Assembly (NCBI RefSeq): GCF_000281975.1
Contig: NZ_AKKE01000121.1
Span: forward strand, 62,001 to 126,000
DNA from: Novosphingobium sp. AP12
GTDB taxonomy: Bacteria; Pseudomonadota; Alphaproteobacteria; Sphingomonadales; Sphingomonadaceae
Reading direction: 5' to 3'
Length of the DNA stretch: 64,000 nucleotides
The notes under the pieces were generated by a model, which had not been told where the DNA came from, did no database searches, and worked only from the letters and a program-made list of their open reading frames with translations. Made by a program: the position numbers and the translations under genes. This document shows, one piece after another, positions 52,561 to 59,452 of the stretch (within the stretch, counting starts at the first letter, position 1; each line of letters opens with the position of its first letter).

Positions 52561-53244
52561 TCAAAACGGCGAGATCACGTTGAAGAACCGCCCCAGCCAG
52601 CCCTGCTTGCTGGCCTGCTGGAGCGCGCCTTTGCCGGTGTATTCCATGCGGGCGTCGGCCACGCGGTCGGAGGCGATCTGGTTTTCCTGGTCGATGTCGG
52701 CGAGGCGCACGATGCCGGAGAAGCGGACCCATTCGTCGCCCTGGCTGATGAGCATCTTCTTCTCGCCCCGGACCAGCGCGGTGCCGTTGGAACGGACCTC
52801 GGCGATGGTGACCGACAGCGTGGTATTGAGCGAGGAGGTCTGCGCGGCATTACCCTGGCCGTTGAACGACGAGTTCGAACCGGCCTTGAGCGCGTCGGCA
52901 TTCAGCAGCTTCGAGATCAGGCCCTTGGTGGGCGGCTGGACGCCCAGCGAGCCGCTCTTGCCGCTCTTGGAACTGACCGCCTTGGAGGCGGTGGTGCTCT
53001 CGACCAGCAGGATCGTCAGCGGATCGCCGACCCGCGCCGCGCGCGTGCCCTGGTAGAGCGGCGCGTAGCCGGCGGAGACGTTGAAGATGCCGCCCGTCGC
53101 CGCCGCGGGCATGGCGGGCAGCGGCGCGGGCAGCGTGGCCTCGAAGCCCGACGGCTGCGGCGCCTTCTTCGCGAGGGCAGGTGTTGCGGTGAGGGCAAGC
53201 ACGGCGAGCGAAGCGCCGAGAAGGGGGAAGCGGCTGGCGGTCAT
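52561..53244 (-). CDS. flgH: Flagellar L-ring protein FlgH
   Basis: A 227-residue outer-membrane ring protein: LYQGTRAARVGDPLTILLVESTTASKAV, then VRSNGTALVRGEKKMLISQGDEWVRFSGIVR (given here in part) and DARMEYTGKGAL. It has a signal peptide (PLLGASLAVLALTATPALA) but no lipobox cysteine; enteric FlgH is a lipoprotein. Start ATG 53244 overlaps the flgG stop (TGATG). Confidence 0.94.
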   Translation of the reverse strand: MTASRFPLLGASLAVLALTATPALAKKAPQPSGFEATLPAPLPAMPAAATGGIFNVSAGYAPLYQGTRAARVGDPLTILLVESTTASKAVSSKSGKSGSLGVQPPTKGLISKLLNADALKAGSNSSFNGQGNAAQTSSLNTTLSVTIAEVRSNGTALVRGEKKMLISQGDEWVRFSGIVRLADIDQENQIASDRVADARMEYTGKGALQQASKQGWLGRFFNVISPF

Positions 53245-54032
53245 CACAGCGTCTGGTTGGCGTTGCGCAGCATCTCGTCGACGGCGGAGATCATCTTGGA
53301 GTTGATCTCGTAGGCGCGCTGGGTCTCGATCATGTCGACCAGCTCCTCGACGATGTTGACGTTGGAGGCTTCGAGCATGCCCTGGCGGACGTGGCCGCGG
53401 CCTTCCTGGCCGGCGATGCCGATCTGCGCCGGACCGCTGCCCGCGGTTTCGAGCATGAAGTTGTCGCTCGCCGACTGCAGCGCCACCGGGTTGGTGAAGC
53501 TGGCCACGGTGATCTGGCCCAGCTGGCTCGGCTCAGACTGCCCGGCAAGCTGCGCCGAGACGGTGCCGTCGTCCGAGATGGTGATGGTGGTCGCGCCTTC
53601 GGGAATGGTGATCGCGGGCTGCACGGGGTAGCCCTGCGAAGTCACCAGCTGGCCCTCGGCCGAGCGGCTGAAGTTGCCCGCGCGGGTATAGGCGAGCTGG
53701 CCGCCGGGCATCGACACCTGGAAGTAGCCGTCGCCGTCGAGCGCCACGTCGAGCGAGTTGCCGGTGGTCTGCAGCGAGCCCTGCGTCTCCATGCGCGTGG
53801 TCGACTGGACCGCGACGCCGGTGCCCAGGTTCAGGCCGGTGGCATAGGCAGTCTCGGTCGAGGACTGCGCGCCCGCGACCCGCGCGTCCTGATAGGCGAG
53901 CGTGGCGAAGTTGGCGCGGTCGCGCTTGAACGCGGTGGTTGAGACGTTGGCGAGGTTGTTGGCGATCACGCGCATGCGCGTGTCCTGCGCCTCGAGCCCG
54001 GTGCGGGCGACCTGCAGTGCTGAACTGGGCAT
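53244..54032 (-). CDS. flgG: Distal rod protein FlgG
   Basis: A 262-residue rod protein. ALQVARTGLEAQDTRMRVIANNLANVSTTAFKRDR-type start (RVIANNLANVSTTAFKRDR), LDVALDGDGYFQVSMPGG and the C-terminal NIVEELVDMIETQRAYEINSK are FlgG hallmarks. Length matches E. coli FlgG (260). Between flgF and flgH in the usual order. Confidence 0.97.
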   Translation of the reverse strand: MPSSALQVARTGLEAQDTRMRVIANNLANVSTTAFKRDRANFATLAYQDARVAGAQSSTETAYATGLNLGTGVAVQSTTRMETQGSLQTTGNSLDVALDGDGYFQVSMPGGQLAYTRAGNFSRSAEGQLVTSQGYPVQPAITIPEGATTITISDDGTVSAQLAGQSEPSQLGQITVASFTNPVALQSASDNFMLETAGSGPAQIGIAGQEGRGHVRQGMLEASNVNIVEELVDMIETQRAYEINSKMISAVDEMLRNANQTL

Positions 54033-54058
54033 CTAAACTTCCTCTCAGGGGCTCTGGA

Positions 54059-54799
54059 TCAATCCAGGCGCATCAGGCGCGCGCCGGCTTCGTCGAGCGT
54101 GCCGGCGGTCTGGACAAGCTTGGTCCGCATGTCGAAAAGCCGCTGCGCCGCGACCATCTCCACCAATACTTCGGAAGGGTTGACGTTGGACTGTTCGAGG
54201 GCTCCGGGAATCACCTGAGCGTTCTCGTCCACCGGCAGGATTCCGCCGTTCGGAACGCGGAACTGGCCCGCAATGTCCTTCGAAATTTGCGTCCCCGTGG
54301 TGCTGACGAGCTTGAGCTTGTCGAGCACCTGCGGGGCCGCGTCGGGGGTCTCCGGGTCCGAGGCGAGGACCCCGCCGTCGGGACCGATCGTGACCTTGGC
54401 GCCGGGTGGCACGGTGATCGGGCCGGACTGGCCGATTACCGGCAGCCCGTCGCCGTTCTGCAGCACGCCGGTCACGGTGACCGAAAGGTCGCCGCGCCGG
54501 GTGTAGCTTTCCTGGCCGTCCATCGCCTGCACCGCCAGCATGGCATCGCCCTGCATGGCGACGTCGAGCGGGTAGTTGGTGCGGTTGAGCCCGCCCGCCT
54601 TCATCGAGGCGCCGGTGACTTCGGTGCTCGACAGGCTGCGCGTCTGCAGCTGCGGGCCTTCGAGCGTCATCGGCGTCGCCTGCAGGATCTCGGCCTTGAA
54701 GCCGATCGTCTGCGCATTGGCCATGTTGCTGGCGATGACGCGCTCGCGGTTGAGCGAGGCGTTCATGCCGGAGACGGCGGTGTAGATCAGGCGGTCCAT
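54059..54799 (-). CDS. flgF: Proximal rod protein FlgF
   Basis: A 246-residue rod protein starting MDRLIYTAVSGMNASLNRER, with IASNMANAQTIGFKAE, LDVAMQGDAMLAVQAMDG and the C-terminal EVLVEMVAAQRLFDMRTKLVQT. All match FlgF. Gap of 26 bases to flgG. Confidence 0.96.
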   Translation of the reverse strand: MDRLIYTAVSGMNASLNRERVIASNMANAQTIGFKAEILQATPMTLEGPQLQTRSLSSTEVTGASMKAGGLNRTNYPLDVAMQGDAMLAVQAMDGQESYTRRGDLSVTVTGVLQNGDGLPVIGQSGPITVPPGAKVTIGPDGGVLASDPETPDAAPQVLDKLKLVSTTGTQISKDIAGQFRVPNGGILPVDENAQVIPGALEQSNVNPSEVLVEMVAAQRLFDMRTKLVQTAGTLDEAGARLMRLD

Positions 54800-54852
54800 G
54801 GGCGGTCCTCGGGGCGGGTCACGAGGGGGCGGGCATCATCCCGCCCCCATCA

Positions 54853-55662
54853 TCAGGTGCGCAGGTTGATGACGGTCTGCGAGATCTGCGTGGCGGTATC
54901 GATGGCCTTGGCGTTGGCCTGGAAGTACCGCTGCGCGCTGATCATGTTGACCAGTTCCTCGGCAATATCGACGTTCGAGCGCTCCAGCGAGCCCGAGTTC
55001 AGCTTGCCGAACAGGTTCGAACCCGGCTCGCCATACAGGGGCGAACCCGACTTGCCGGTGGCCTGCCAGCTCGAGCTGCCGAGCTGCTTGAGCCCGGTGG
55101 GCGCGACGAAGTTGGCGAGCGCCACCTTGCCGGCGACCTCGCTGGTGCCGTCGGCGTACGTCGCGATGACCTGACCGGTGCCGTCGACGGTCACGCCGGC
55201 GAAGAACGAGCCGGCGGCGTTGGTCTGGGGTACGTGCACGTCTTGAAGCGAGGTGGTGTCGGCAACGCCACTGGTCACCGGGAAGGCCTGGAGGCGCGCG
55301 CCCTGCGCGCTCTTGATGTAGCCCTCGCCGTCGAGGCCGAAGGCGCCGTTGCGGGTGTATTCGGTCTGGCCCGAGGTCTGCGACTTCACGGTGAAGAAGC
55401 CCTCGCCGTCGATCGCGAGGTCGAGGCCCGAGCCGGTCTGCGCGATCGGGCCGAGCGAGAACTCCTGGTTGATCTTGCTGACGCGCGACCCGATGCCGAC
55501 GGTCAGCGCCGGGTCGGTGATGACCGAGGCCGAGACGATGTCGGCGAAGGCGGCGGTGCTCTTCTTGAAGCCGTTGGTCTCGGCGTTGGCGATGTTGTGC
55601 GCGACGACGTTGAGTTCGGTCTGCGCGTTCTTGAGGCCGGTGAGCGAGGTGTAATAGGACAT
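54853..55662 (-). CDS. flgE: Flagellar hook protein FlgE (compact)
   Basis: A 269-residue hook protein: YYTSLTGLKNAQTELNVVAHNIANAETNGFKKS (given in part), GLDLAIDGEGFFTVKSQ and DIAEELVNMISAQRYFQANAKAI at the C-terminus. Enteric FlgE is about 400; here the middle domains are cut back, leaving a length like FlgG. Position between flgD and flgF supports FlgE over a second rod protein. Confidence 0.92.
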   Translation of the reverse strand: MSYYTSLTGLKNAQTELNVVAHNIANAETNGFKKSTAAFADIVSASVITDPALTVGIGSRVSKINQEFSLGPIAQTGSGLDLAIDGEGFFTVKSQTSGQTEYTRNGAFGLDGEGYIKSAQGARLQAFPVTSGVADTTSLQDVHVPQTNAAGSFFAGVTVDGTGQVIATYADGTSEVAGKVALANFVAPTGLKQLGSSSWQATGKSGSPLYGEPGSNLFGKLNSGSLERSNVDIAEELVNMISAQRYFQANAKAIDTATQISQTVINLRT

Positions 55663-55687
55663 CTGGAAAGGTCTCCGAAAGTAAGGG

Positions 55688-56008
55688 TCAGGCGGTCTTG
55701 TCGGTCTGGGCGGCGGCGAGCGCGGAAACCGCGTCGGCGGTGGATTTCTGCGCGGAGGCCAGGGAATCCAGCTGGCTCGAGATGGTCTTGAGCGTGTCGC
55801 TCATCTCGGTGGTGCCCGCGAGCGAGGAGAACTGGGCCATCTGCGCCAGCATCTCCTTCTGATCGACCGGGTTGGTCGGGTCCTGCTGCTTCATCTGCTC
55901 CATCATGAGCTTGAGGAAGTCGTTCTGGTCGAGCTGCGACAGCGAGGACTTGGCCTTCGTGCCGGTGCCCGACGTGGGGGTGGTCGAGGTTACGGAAGTG
56001 ACGGTCAT
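55688..56008 (-). CDS. flgD: Hook-capping scaffold FlgD, N-domain only
   Basis: A 106-residue protein with only the FlgD N-terminal region: LDQNDFLKLMMEQMKQQDPTNPVDQKEMLAQMAQFSSLAGTTEM (seen in part), followed by a coiled segment. The Ig-like and tudor-like domains of the usual 220-residue FlgD are absent. The frame ends cleanly in a stop without a frameshift remnant that I can see. Start overlaps the flgC stop (ATGA). Confidence 0.9.
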   Translation of the reverse strand: MTVTSVTSTTPTSGTGTKAKSSLSQLDQNDFLKLMMEQMKQQDPTNPVDQKEMLAQMAQFSSLAGTTEMSDTLKTISSQLDSLASAQKSTADAVSALAAAQTDKTA

Positions 56009-56421
56009 TTCATCCTCATCGTTTCGAGCATCAGTTGCTTGGCGGTGGAGAGGGCCTCGACCATGTTCTGGTACTGGCGGGAGGCTTCGAGCATTTCGAC
56101 CATCTCCGCGTTCTCATCGACGGGAGCGGACCATACGTCGCCGTTGGCATCGGCGAGGGGGTGGTCGGGATTGTGCTGGCGCACCGCCGCGGCCTTCTCG
56201 CGCACCACGCCGGACACGGCGACGGTGGAGAGGCCGCTGGCGCGGTCGAGGTCTTCCGAGAAGACGGCGCGGATCGGCTTGTAGGCGCCGTCCTCGGTGC
56301 TCGAGACCGACCCCGCGTTGGCGAGGTTGGAGGCCGCCGCGTTCATCCGCACCAGCTGCGCGGACATGCCGCGCTGGGCGACGTTGAAGAGGTTGAGCGG
56401 GCCGCTGGAGTTGCTGCTCAA
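56005..56421 (-). CDS. flgC: Proximal rod protein FlgC
   Basis: A 138-residue rod protein starting at TTG 56421, two bases after the flgB stop, with GGGGAG upstream. NLFNVAQRGMSAQLVRMNAAASNLANAGS and the C-terminal VDENAEMVEMLEASRQYQNMVEALSTAKQLM (in part) are typical; length equals the family norm. Confidence 0.95.
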   Translation of the reverse strand: MSSNSSGPLNLFNVAQRGMSAQLVRMNAAASNLANAGSVSSTEDGAYKPIRAVFSEDLDRASGLSTVAVSGVVREKAAAVRQHNPDHPLADANGDVWSAPVDENAEMVEMLEASRQYQNMVEALSTAKQLMLETMRMK

Positions 56422-56423
56422 GG

Positions 56424-56771
56424 TCAGTCTCCCCGCAGCGCCCGCTTCACGGTGTCGACCCGTGAGCGGATGAATTCGAGCGTGGTCGAATAGCCGACCG
56501 CGTTCTCGGAAAAGGCGACCTGCTCGTTCTGCAGCTCCACCGTGTTGCCGTCGAGCGAGGGCATCACCGGCACGCGGTAGAGCGTAGCGGCGTGCGCGGC
56601 CTTGTCGGTGGAGGCGCCGGCATCGGCAGCCTTGATCGCGGCACCGAAGTCGATGTCGCGCGCCTTGTACCCGGGGGTCGCGGCATTGGCGATGTTGGAG
56701 GCCAGCACGCCCATGCGCTGCGAGCGCAGTTCCAGCGCCTTGCCATGTATTCCGAACAGGTCCTGCGTCAT
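56424..56771 (-). CDS. flgB: Proximal rod protein FlgB
   Basis: A 115-residue rod protein: DLFGIHGKALELRSQRMGVLASNIANAATPGYKARDIDF (in part), DGNTVELQNEQVAFSENAVGYSTTLEFI. First gene of the flgBCDEFGHIJ(KL) operon, driven by the sigma-54 promoter at 56809. ATG 56771 lacks a strong ribosome site. Confidence 0.95.
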   Translation of the reverse strand: MTQDLFGIHGKALELRSQRMGVLASNIANAATPGYKARDIDFGAAIKAADAGASTDKAAHAATLYRVPVMPSLDGNTVELQNEQVAFSENAVGYSTTLEFIRSRVDTVKRALRGD

Positions 56772-56808
56772 CGAAGTTGGGTGTCCCGAACTGTGTGCCG
56801 GGTGTTTC

Positions 56809-56823
56809 GCAAGAGGTGTGCCA
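56809..56823 (-). promoter_or_regulatory. Sigma-54 promoter of the flgB operon
   Basis: On the minus strand TGGCACACCTCTTGC: TGGCAC (-24) and TTGC (-12) with exactly 5 bases between, an essentially perfect RpoN promoter. Predicted start of transcription is near 56798, 27 bases before flgB. Confidence 0.85.
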
Positions 56824-56898
56824 ATCGGTTGCAGTGCCGGTTTCCGGCGCTTTGCCGAAGTGGTTTTGCGTGGGTTCCAGGCGGGCAGCGGGCCGGGG

Positions 56899-56914
56899 CG
56901 GCAAGTCTTTGCCG
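56899..56914. promoter_or_regulatory. FlbD-like enhancer palindrome
   Basis: CGGCAA-GTCT-TTGCCG, followed by a further half site CGGCAA at 56919. It lies about 105 bases upstream of the predicted flgB transcription start, the normal place for a sigma-54 activator, and resembles the flagellar ftr sites bound by FlbD in Caulobacter. It is also 90 bases before the divergent stator-like gene. Confidence 0.55.
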
Positions 56915-56941
56915 GAAAGCGGCAAATGTGGGCTGCCGCCT

Positions 56942-56966
56942 GAAACGGGGCGGCAGGTGCCGTTCT
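56942..56966 (+). promoter_or_regulatory. Possible FliA promoter of the stator-like pair
   Basis: GCCGTTCT at 56959-56966 is identical to the fliC and flgM -10 boxes. The upstream TGAAAC at 56941 is a weak match to the -35. It ends 24 bases before the start codon. Confidence 0.45.
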
Positions 56967-56990
56967 GTCGTTCCGAATGGAGAACCAGAA

Positions 56991-57632
56991 ATGATCGCCC
57001 ATACCCTGTTCGACCCCGCCAGCGCCGCGATCGTGGTGGGCGGCACCTGCCTCGCCACCGTGCTTCGCTGCGGCGTCTGGGACACGCGCATGGCGCTGGC
57101 CGGTGCCGGGCGACTGGTGCGCGGGCGCTTCGATGCCGCTCGCGCCAAGGCGGAGCTGGCCGTGCCGGTGCAGGAGATGCAGCAGGACGGCGTCATCCGC
57201 GCCGAGCCGCACCACTTCGGCGACGCCGAGTTCGACGACCTCACCGACGCGCTGATCGGCACCCGCTCGCTCGGCGCGCTCCACGCCGCCCACGTCGCCC
57301 ACAAGCGCCGCCGGGTGGACCACAGCCGCCGCGCGGTCCGCACTTTCGAGCAGGCTGCCGAGCTTTCGCCGGTGTTCGGCCTCGCCGGCACGCTGGTCTC
57401 GCTCACTCGGCTGCCCGCCGATCCGGGCGCGGCGGGGGACTTCACCGCGGCGATCTCGATGGCGGTGCTGACCACGCTCTACGGCCTGCTGCTGGGCAAC
57501 CTGCTGTTCGCCCCGCTCGCCCGCATGATCGCGCGCCGCGCCGCCGACGAGGAGCGCGAACGCCAGCGCGTGCTCGACTGGCTGGAGCAGCAGGTCGCGG
57601 GCGCGCTGCCGCACGGTGGCCGTCACCGATGA
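56991..57632 (+). CDS. MotA/TolQ/ExbB-like proton channel protein
   Basis: A 213-residue membrane protein (ATG 56991, GGAG upstream). N-terminal TM (about 8-28), a charged cytoplasmic region, then SPVFGLAGTLVSLTRLP and AISMAVLTTLYGLLLGNLLFAPLA, the paired helices of the MotA/TolQ/ExbB family. It is shorter than MotA (287 at 47208) and TolQ-like in build. Divergent from the flgB operon and coupled (ATGA) to a small TM protein, so it may be a second stator or a transport energiser used by the flagellum. Confidence 0.82.
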   Translation: MIAHTLFDPASAAIVVGGTCLATVLRCGVWDTRMALAGAGRLVRGRFDAARAKAELAVPVQEMQQDGVIRAEPHHFGDAEFDDLTDALIGTRSLGALHAAHVAHKRRRVDHSRRAVRTFEQAAELSPVFGLAGTLVSLTRLPADPGAAGDFTAAISMAVLTTLYGLLLGNLLFAPLARMIARRAADEERERQRVLDWLEQQVAGALPHGGRHR

Positions 57633-58060
57633 AAGGCAGTTCCTCGTTCGGCTGGCAGACCTCGCTCGCCGACCTTTCCCTCATCCTGTTCATGCTGAGT
57701 GCGGCGGCCCTCCACCGCCAGCCGCCGGCAAAACCGGAGAGGCTACACACGGCGCCCGCCGCCCGTCCGGCGCCCATGGCCGAGCCCCTCGCTGTCTACG
57801 AAGCCGCGCCGGGCGCGCCGTCGCTGGGCCAATGGCTTGGGCAGCAGGCGCTGGACCCGCGCCAGCAGCTCACCATCACCGCCCGCTACGGCGACGCCCC
57901 CGGCGCGCGGGACGCGGCCCTGCGCGAGGCGTCGCGGCTGCTGGGCGAGGCGGGCGCGGCAGGGCTGACGGCGCGGCTCGTGATCGAACCGGGCGCCGGT
58001 CCGGCCCGCGTGGCGCTGGCTTATGATGACCCCGCCCGAGTGGCACGGGACTTGCTGTAA
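57629..58060 (+). CDS. Small MotB/TolR/ExbD-like partner
   Basis: A 143-residue protein with one N-terminal TM containing an Asp just inside it (TSLADLSLILFMLSAAAL, residues about 9-27), as in the proton-carrying helix of MotB, TolR and ExbD. A Pro/Ala linker follows, then a small periplasmic domain (LTITARYGDAPGARDAALREA, and RLVIEPG). There is no OmpA-type peptidoglycan-binding domain. Overlaps the preceding gene by 4 bases, so the two form one unit. Homology is at motif level only. Confidence 0.7.
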   Translation: MKGSSSFGWQTSLADLSLILFMLSAAALHRQPPAKPERLHTAPAARPAPMAEPLAVYEAAPGAPSLGQWLGQQALDPRQQLTITARYGDAPGARDAALREASRLLGEAGAAGLTARLVIEPGAGPARVALAYDDPARVARDLL

Positions 58061-58096
58061 CGGCGCCGTACGCTTCCATCGCGCAAAGGGTCGTGA

Positions 58097-58591
58097 ATGT
58101 CCGTCAGCCTGTTTCTTCTTGCCTCCGTCGCGGCGCCTTTCGCTGATCTCGACGCCATAGACCGCCAGGTGGCGAGCTTCACCGGCGCATCGGCGGGCGA
58201 GATGGGCGGCGCGGCGACGCCGGTCGACCGGCGACTGCGGCTGCAGCCCTGCCGCAGCGGCCTTGCGCTGTCGTGGCGCACGCAGGCGCAGGACAGCGTC
58301 GTCGTCCAGTGCGGTGATCCCTCCGGCTGGCGCCTGTTCGTGCCGGTCAGGAGCGGGGGCGCGGGCTCGGGGCAGGGCGGCCCGGTCGCCGTCGCGCGCG
58401 GCGATGCCGTGGCGATCGCGGTCATGGGCGATGGTTTCACCGTCTCCCAACCCGGCGAAGCGATGGAATCCGGCCCCGTCGGCGGCTGGATCCGCGTCCG
58501 CCCCGCCGCCGTGCCGGGCCGGGCTGTGCGCGCCGAAGTGATGCGCGCCCGCATCGAGCGACCCGGCCTCGTCTCGGTGGCTTTGCCCTGA
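58097..58591 (+). CDS. flgA: P-ring assembly chaperone FlgA-like
   Basis: A 164-residue periplasmic protein: short leader (SLFLLASVAAPFA), an N-terminal region with LRLQPCRSGLALSW and VVVQCGDPSGWRLFVPV (two Cys likely disulfide-bonded), and a SAF-like C-domain (VAVARGDAVAIAVMGDGF). FlgA helps FlgI assemble into the P ring. Normal enteric length is about 220; this is the shorter form. 36 bases after the stator-like pair. Confidence 0.82.
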   Translation: MSVSLFLLASVAAPFADLDAIDRQVASFTGASAGEMGGAATPVDRRLRLQPCRSGLALSWRTQAQDSVVVQCGDPSGWRLFVPVRSGGAGSGQGGPVAVARGDAVAIAVMGDGFTVSQPGEAMESGPVGGWIRVRPAAVPGRAVRAEVMRARIERPGLVSVALP

Positions 58592-58650
58592 TGGTTCGGG
58601 CCGGTTTGCCGCCCAGCATCTGCCGCATGGCAAAAACCTGCCGCCCACCC

Positions 58651-58678
58651 CTTTATTCCGCCGCGCCCCGGCCGTTCT
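58651..58678 (+). promoter_or_regulatory. FliA (sigma-28) promoter of flgM
   Basis: CTTTATT at 58651 and GCCGTTCT at 58671-58678, the -10 box identical to that of fliC and the distance between boxes the same. It ends 30 bases before the flgM ATG. Confidence 0.6.
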
Positions 58679-58708
58679 GGATCACAGGACATCTCAAGGA
58701 GCGGCAAT

Positions 58709-59014
58709 ATGCCACCTATCGAAGTGGGCTCAGCCCCCCGCATCGGCGCCGTCGAAACCCGGCTCCCCCGCGTGGCGGAAACGACCCCGGCCCATGCCAC
58801 GACCACCGTGGCGAAGGCGCAGACCACGAATACGATCTCGGCGGCCCCGGCCGTGGAGACTTCGAAAGCCCTGGACCCCGGCGCCGCCCCGGTCGACACC
58901 GACCGCGTGGCGCTGATCCGCAAGGCGGTGGAATCGGGTCAGTACCCCGTCCTCCCCGCGAAGATCGCCGACGCCATGATCGCGGCCGGCATGTTGCTGA
59001 GGAGCGCACACTAA
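58709..59014 (+). CDS. flgM: Anti-sigma-28 factor FlgM
   Basis: A 101-residue protein; long Ala/Thr/Pro-rich, probably disordered N-half (expected, as FlgM is exported unfolded) and the C-terminal FliA-binding helix pair VDTDRVALIRKAVESGQYPV and LPAKIADAMIAAGMLL. It holds FliA inactive until the hook is finished. AAGGAG-like site precedes the ATG. FliA is encoded 3.5 kb downstream. Confidence 0.92.
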   Translation: MPPIEVGSAPRIGAVETRLPRVAETTPAHATTTVAKAQTTNTISAAPAVETSKALDPGAAPVDTDRVALIRKAVESGQYPVLPAKIADAMIAAGMLLRSAH

Positions 59015-59015
59015 G

Positions 59016-59375
59016 ATGCCCCAATCCCGTCCTTGCGAGCCCCAACTTCGCGACGCCCTGCGGCAGATGCTTGCCGTTCTCGAGGACGAGCGGCAGGCAC
59101 TTGCCGGCCTGGACCTCGACGCGATCGTCGGGACCACGCACGACAAGGACCGTCTTTGCGGTACGCTCGACACGCTGGGCGATCATCTCGGTGGGGGGCA
59201 TCTCGACGAGGAATGCCGCGGCATGCTCGACGCCGCGCGCCGCCTGAACGAGGTGAACCGGCAGGTCCGCAACATCATCGCCGCCAACGTCACGCGCCGC
59301 CTCAACGCGCTGACCGGCAGTCCGCAGCTTTACCGCATCCCCCCAGGCTATGCGATGGCAGGTGGGCGCGGCTGA
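59016..59375 (+). CDS. flgN: Flagellar chaperone FlgN-like
   Basis: A 119-residue, mostly helical protein (QLRDALRQMLAVLEDERQALAGLDLDAIVGTTHDKDRL, in part) matching FlgN, the export chaperone of FlgK and FlgL. It starts 1 base after flgM stop (2 including the start base), the usual flgM-flgN arrangement. Weak sequence conservation in the family limits certainty. Confidence 0.82.
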   Translation: MPQSRPCEPQLRDALRQMLAVLEDERQALAGLDLDAIVGTTHDKDRLCGTLDTLGDHLGGGHLDEECRGMLDAARRLNEVNRQVRNIIAANVTRRLNALTGSPQLYRIPPGYAMAGGRG

Positions 59376-59398
59376 GGCGTTAACCACACCCCGCCATC

Positions 59399-59413
59399 TG
59401 GCACGGCTCTTGC
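59399..59413 (+). promoter_or_regulatory. Sigma-54 promoter of the transglycosylase-flhA-fliA operon
   Basis: TGGCACGGCTCTTGC, that is TGGCAC and TTGC with 5 bases between, a perfect match. Transcription should start near 59424, inside the palindrome that follows. This would place fliA under RpoN control. Confidence 0.85.
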
Positions 59414-59420
59414 TCAAACG

Positions 59421-59445
59421 CTCCCGGCAAATGGTTTGCCGGGAG
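59421..59445. promoter_or_regulatory. Perfect palindrome over transcription and translation start region
   Basis: CTCCCGGCAAA-TGG-TTTGCCGGGAG, an 11-bp inverted repeat. It contains CGGCAA..TTGCCG as at 56899, so it may be a FlbD-type operator at about +9. Its right arm ends in GGGAG, the ribosome site of the next gene, and TTTCGGTTT follows, so in RNA it could also sequester the start or terminate upstream transcription. Confidence 0.55.
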
Positions 59446-59452
59446 TTTCGGT

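Noticed and set aside
55688-56008. Frameshifted full-length flgD
   Set aside because: The sequence after the stop leads directly to flgE with no FlgD C-domain in any frame; it is a short gene and not a broken one.
58592-58650. Sigma-54 promoter before flgM (TGGCAAAAACCTGCC)
   Set aside because: GG and GC are separated by 9 instead of 10 bases and the TTGC box is incomplete; the FliA-type box just downstream explains flgM better.
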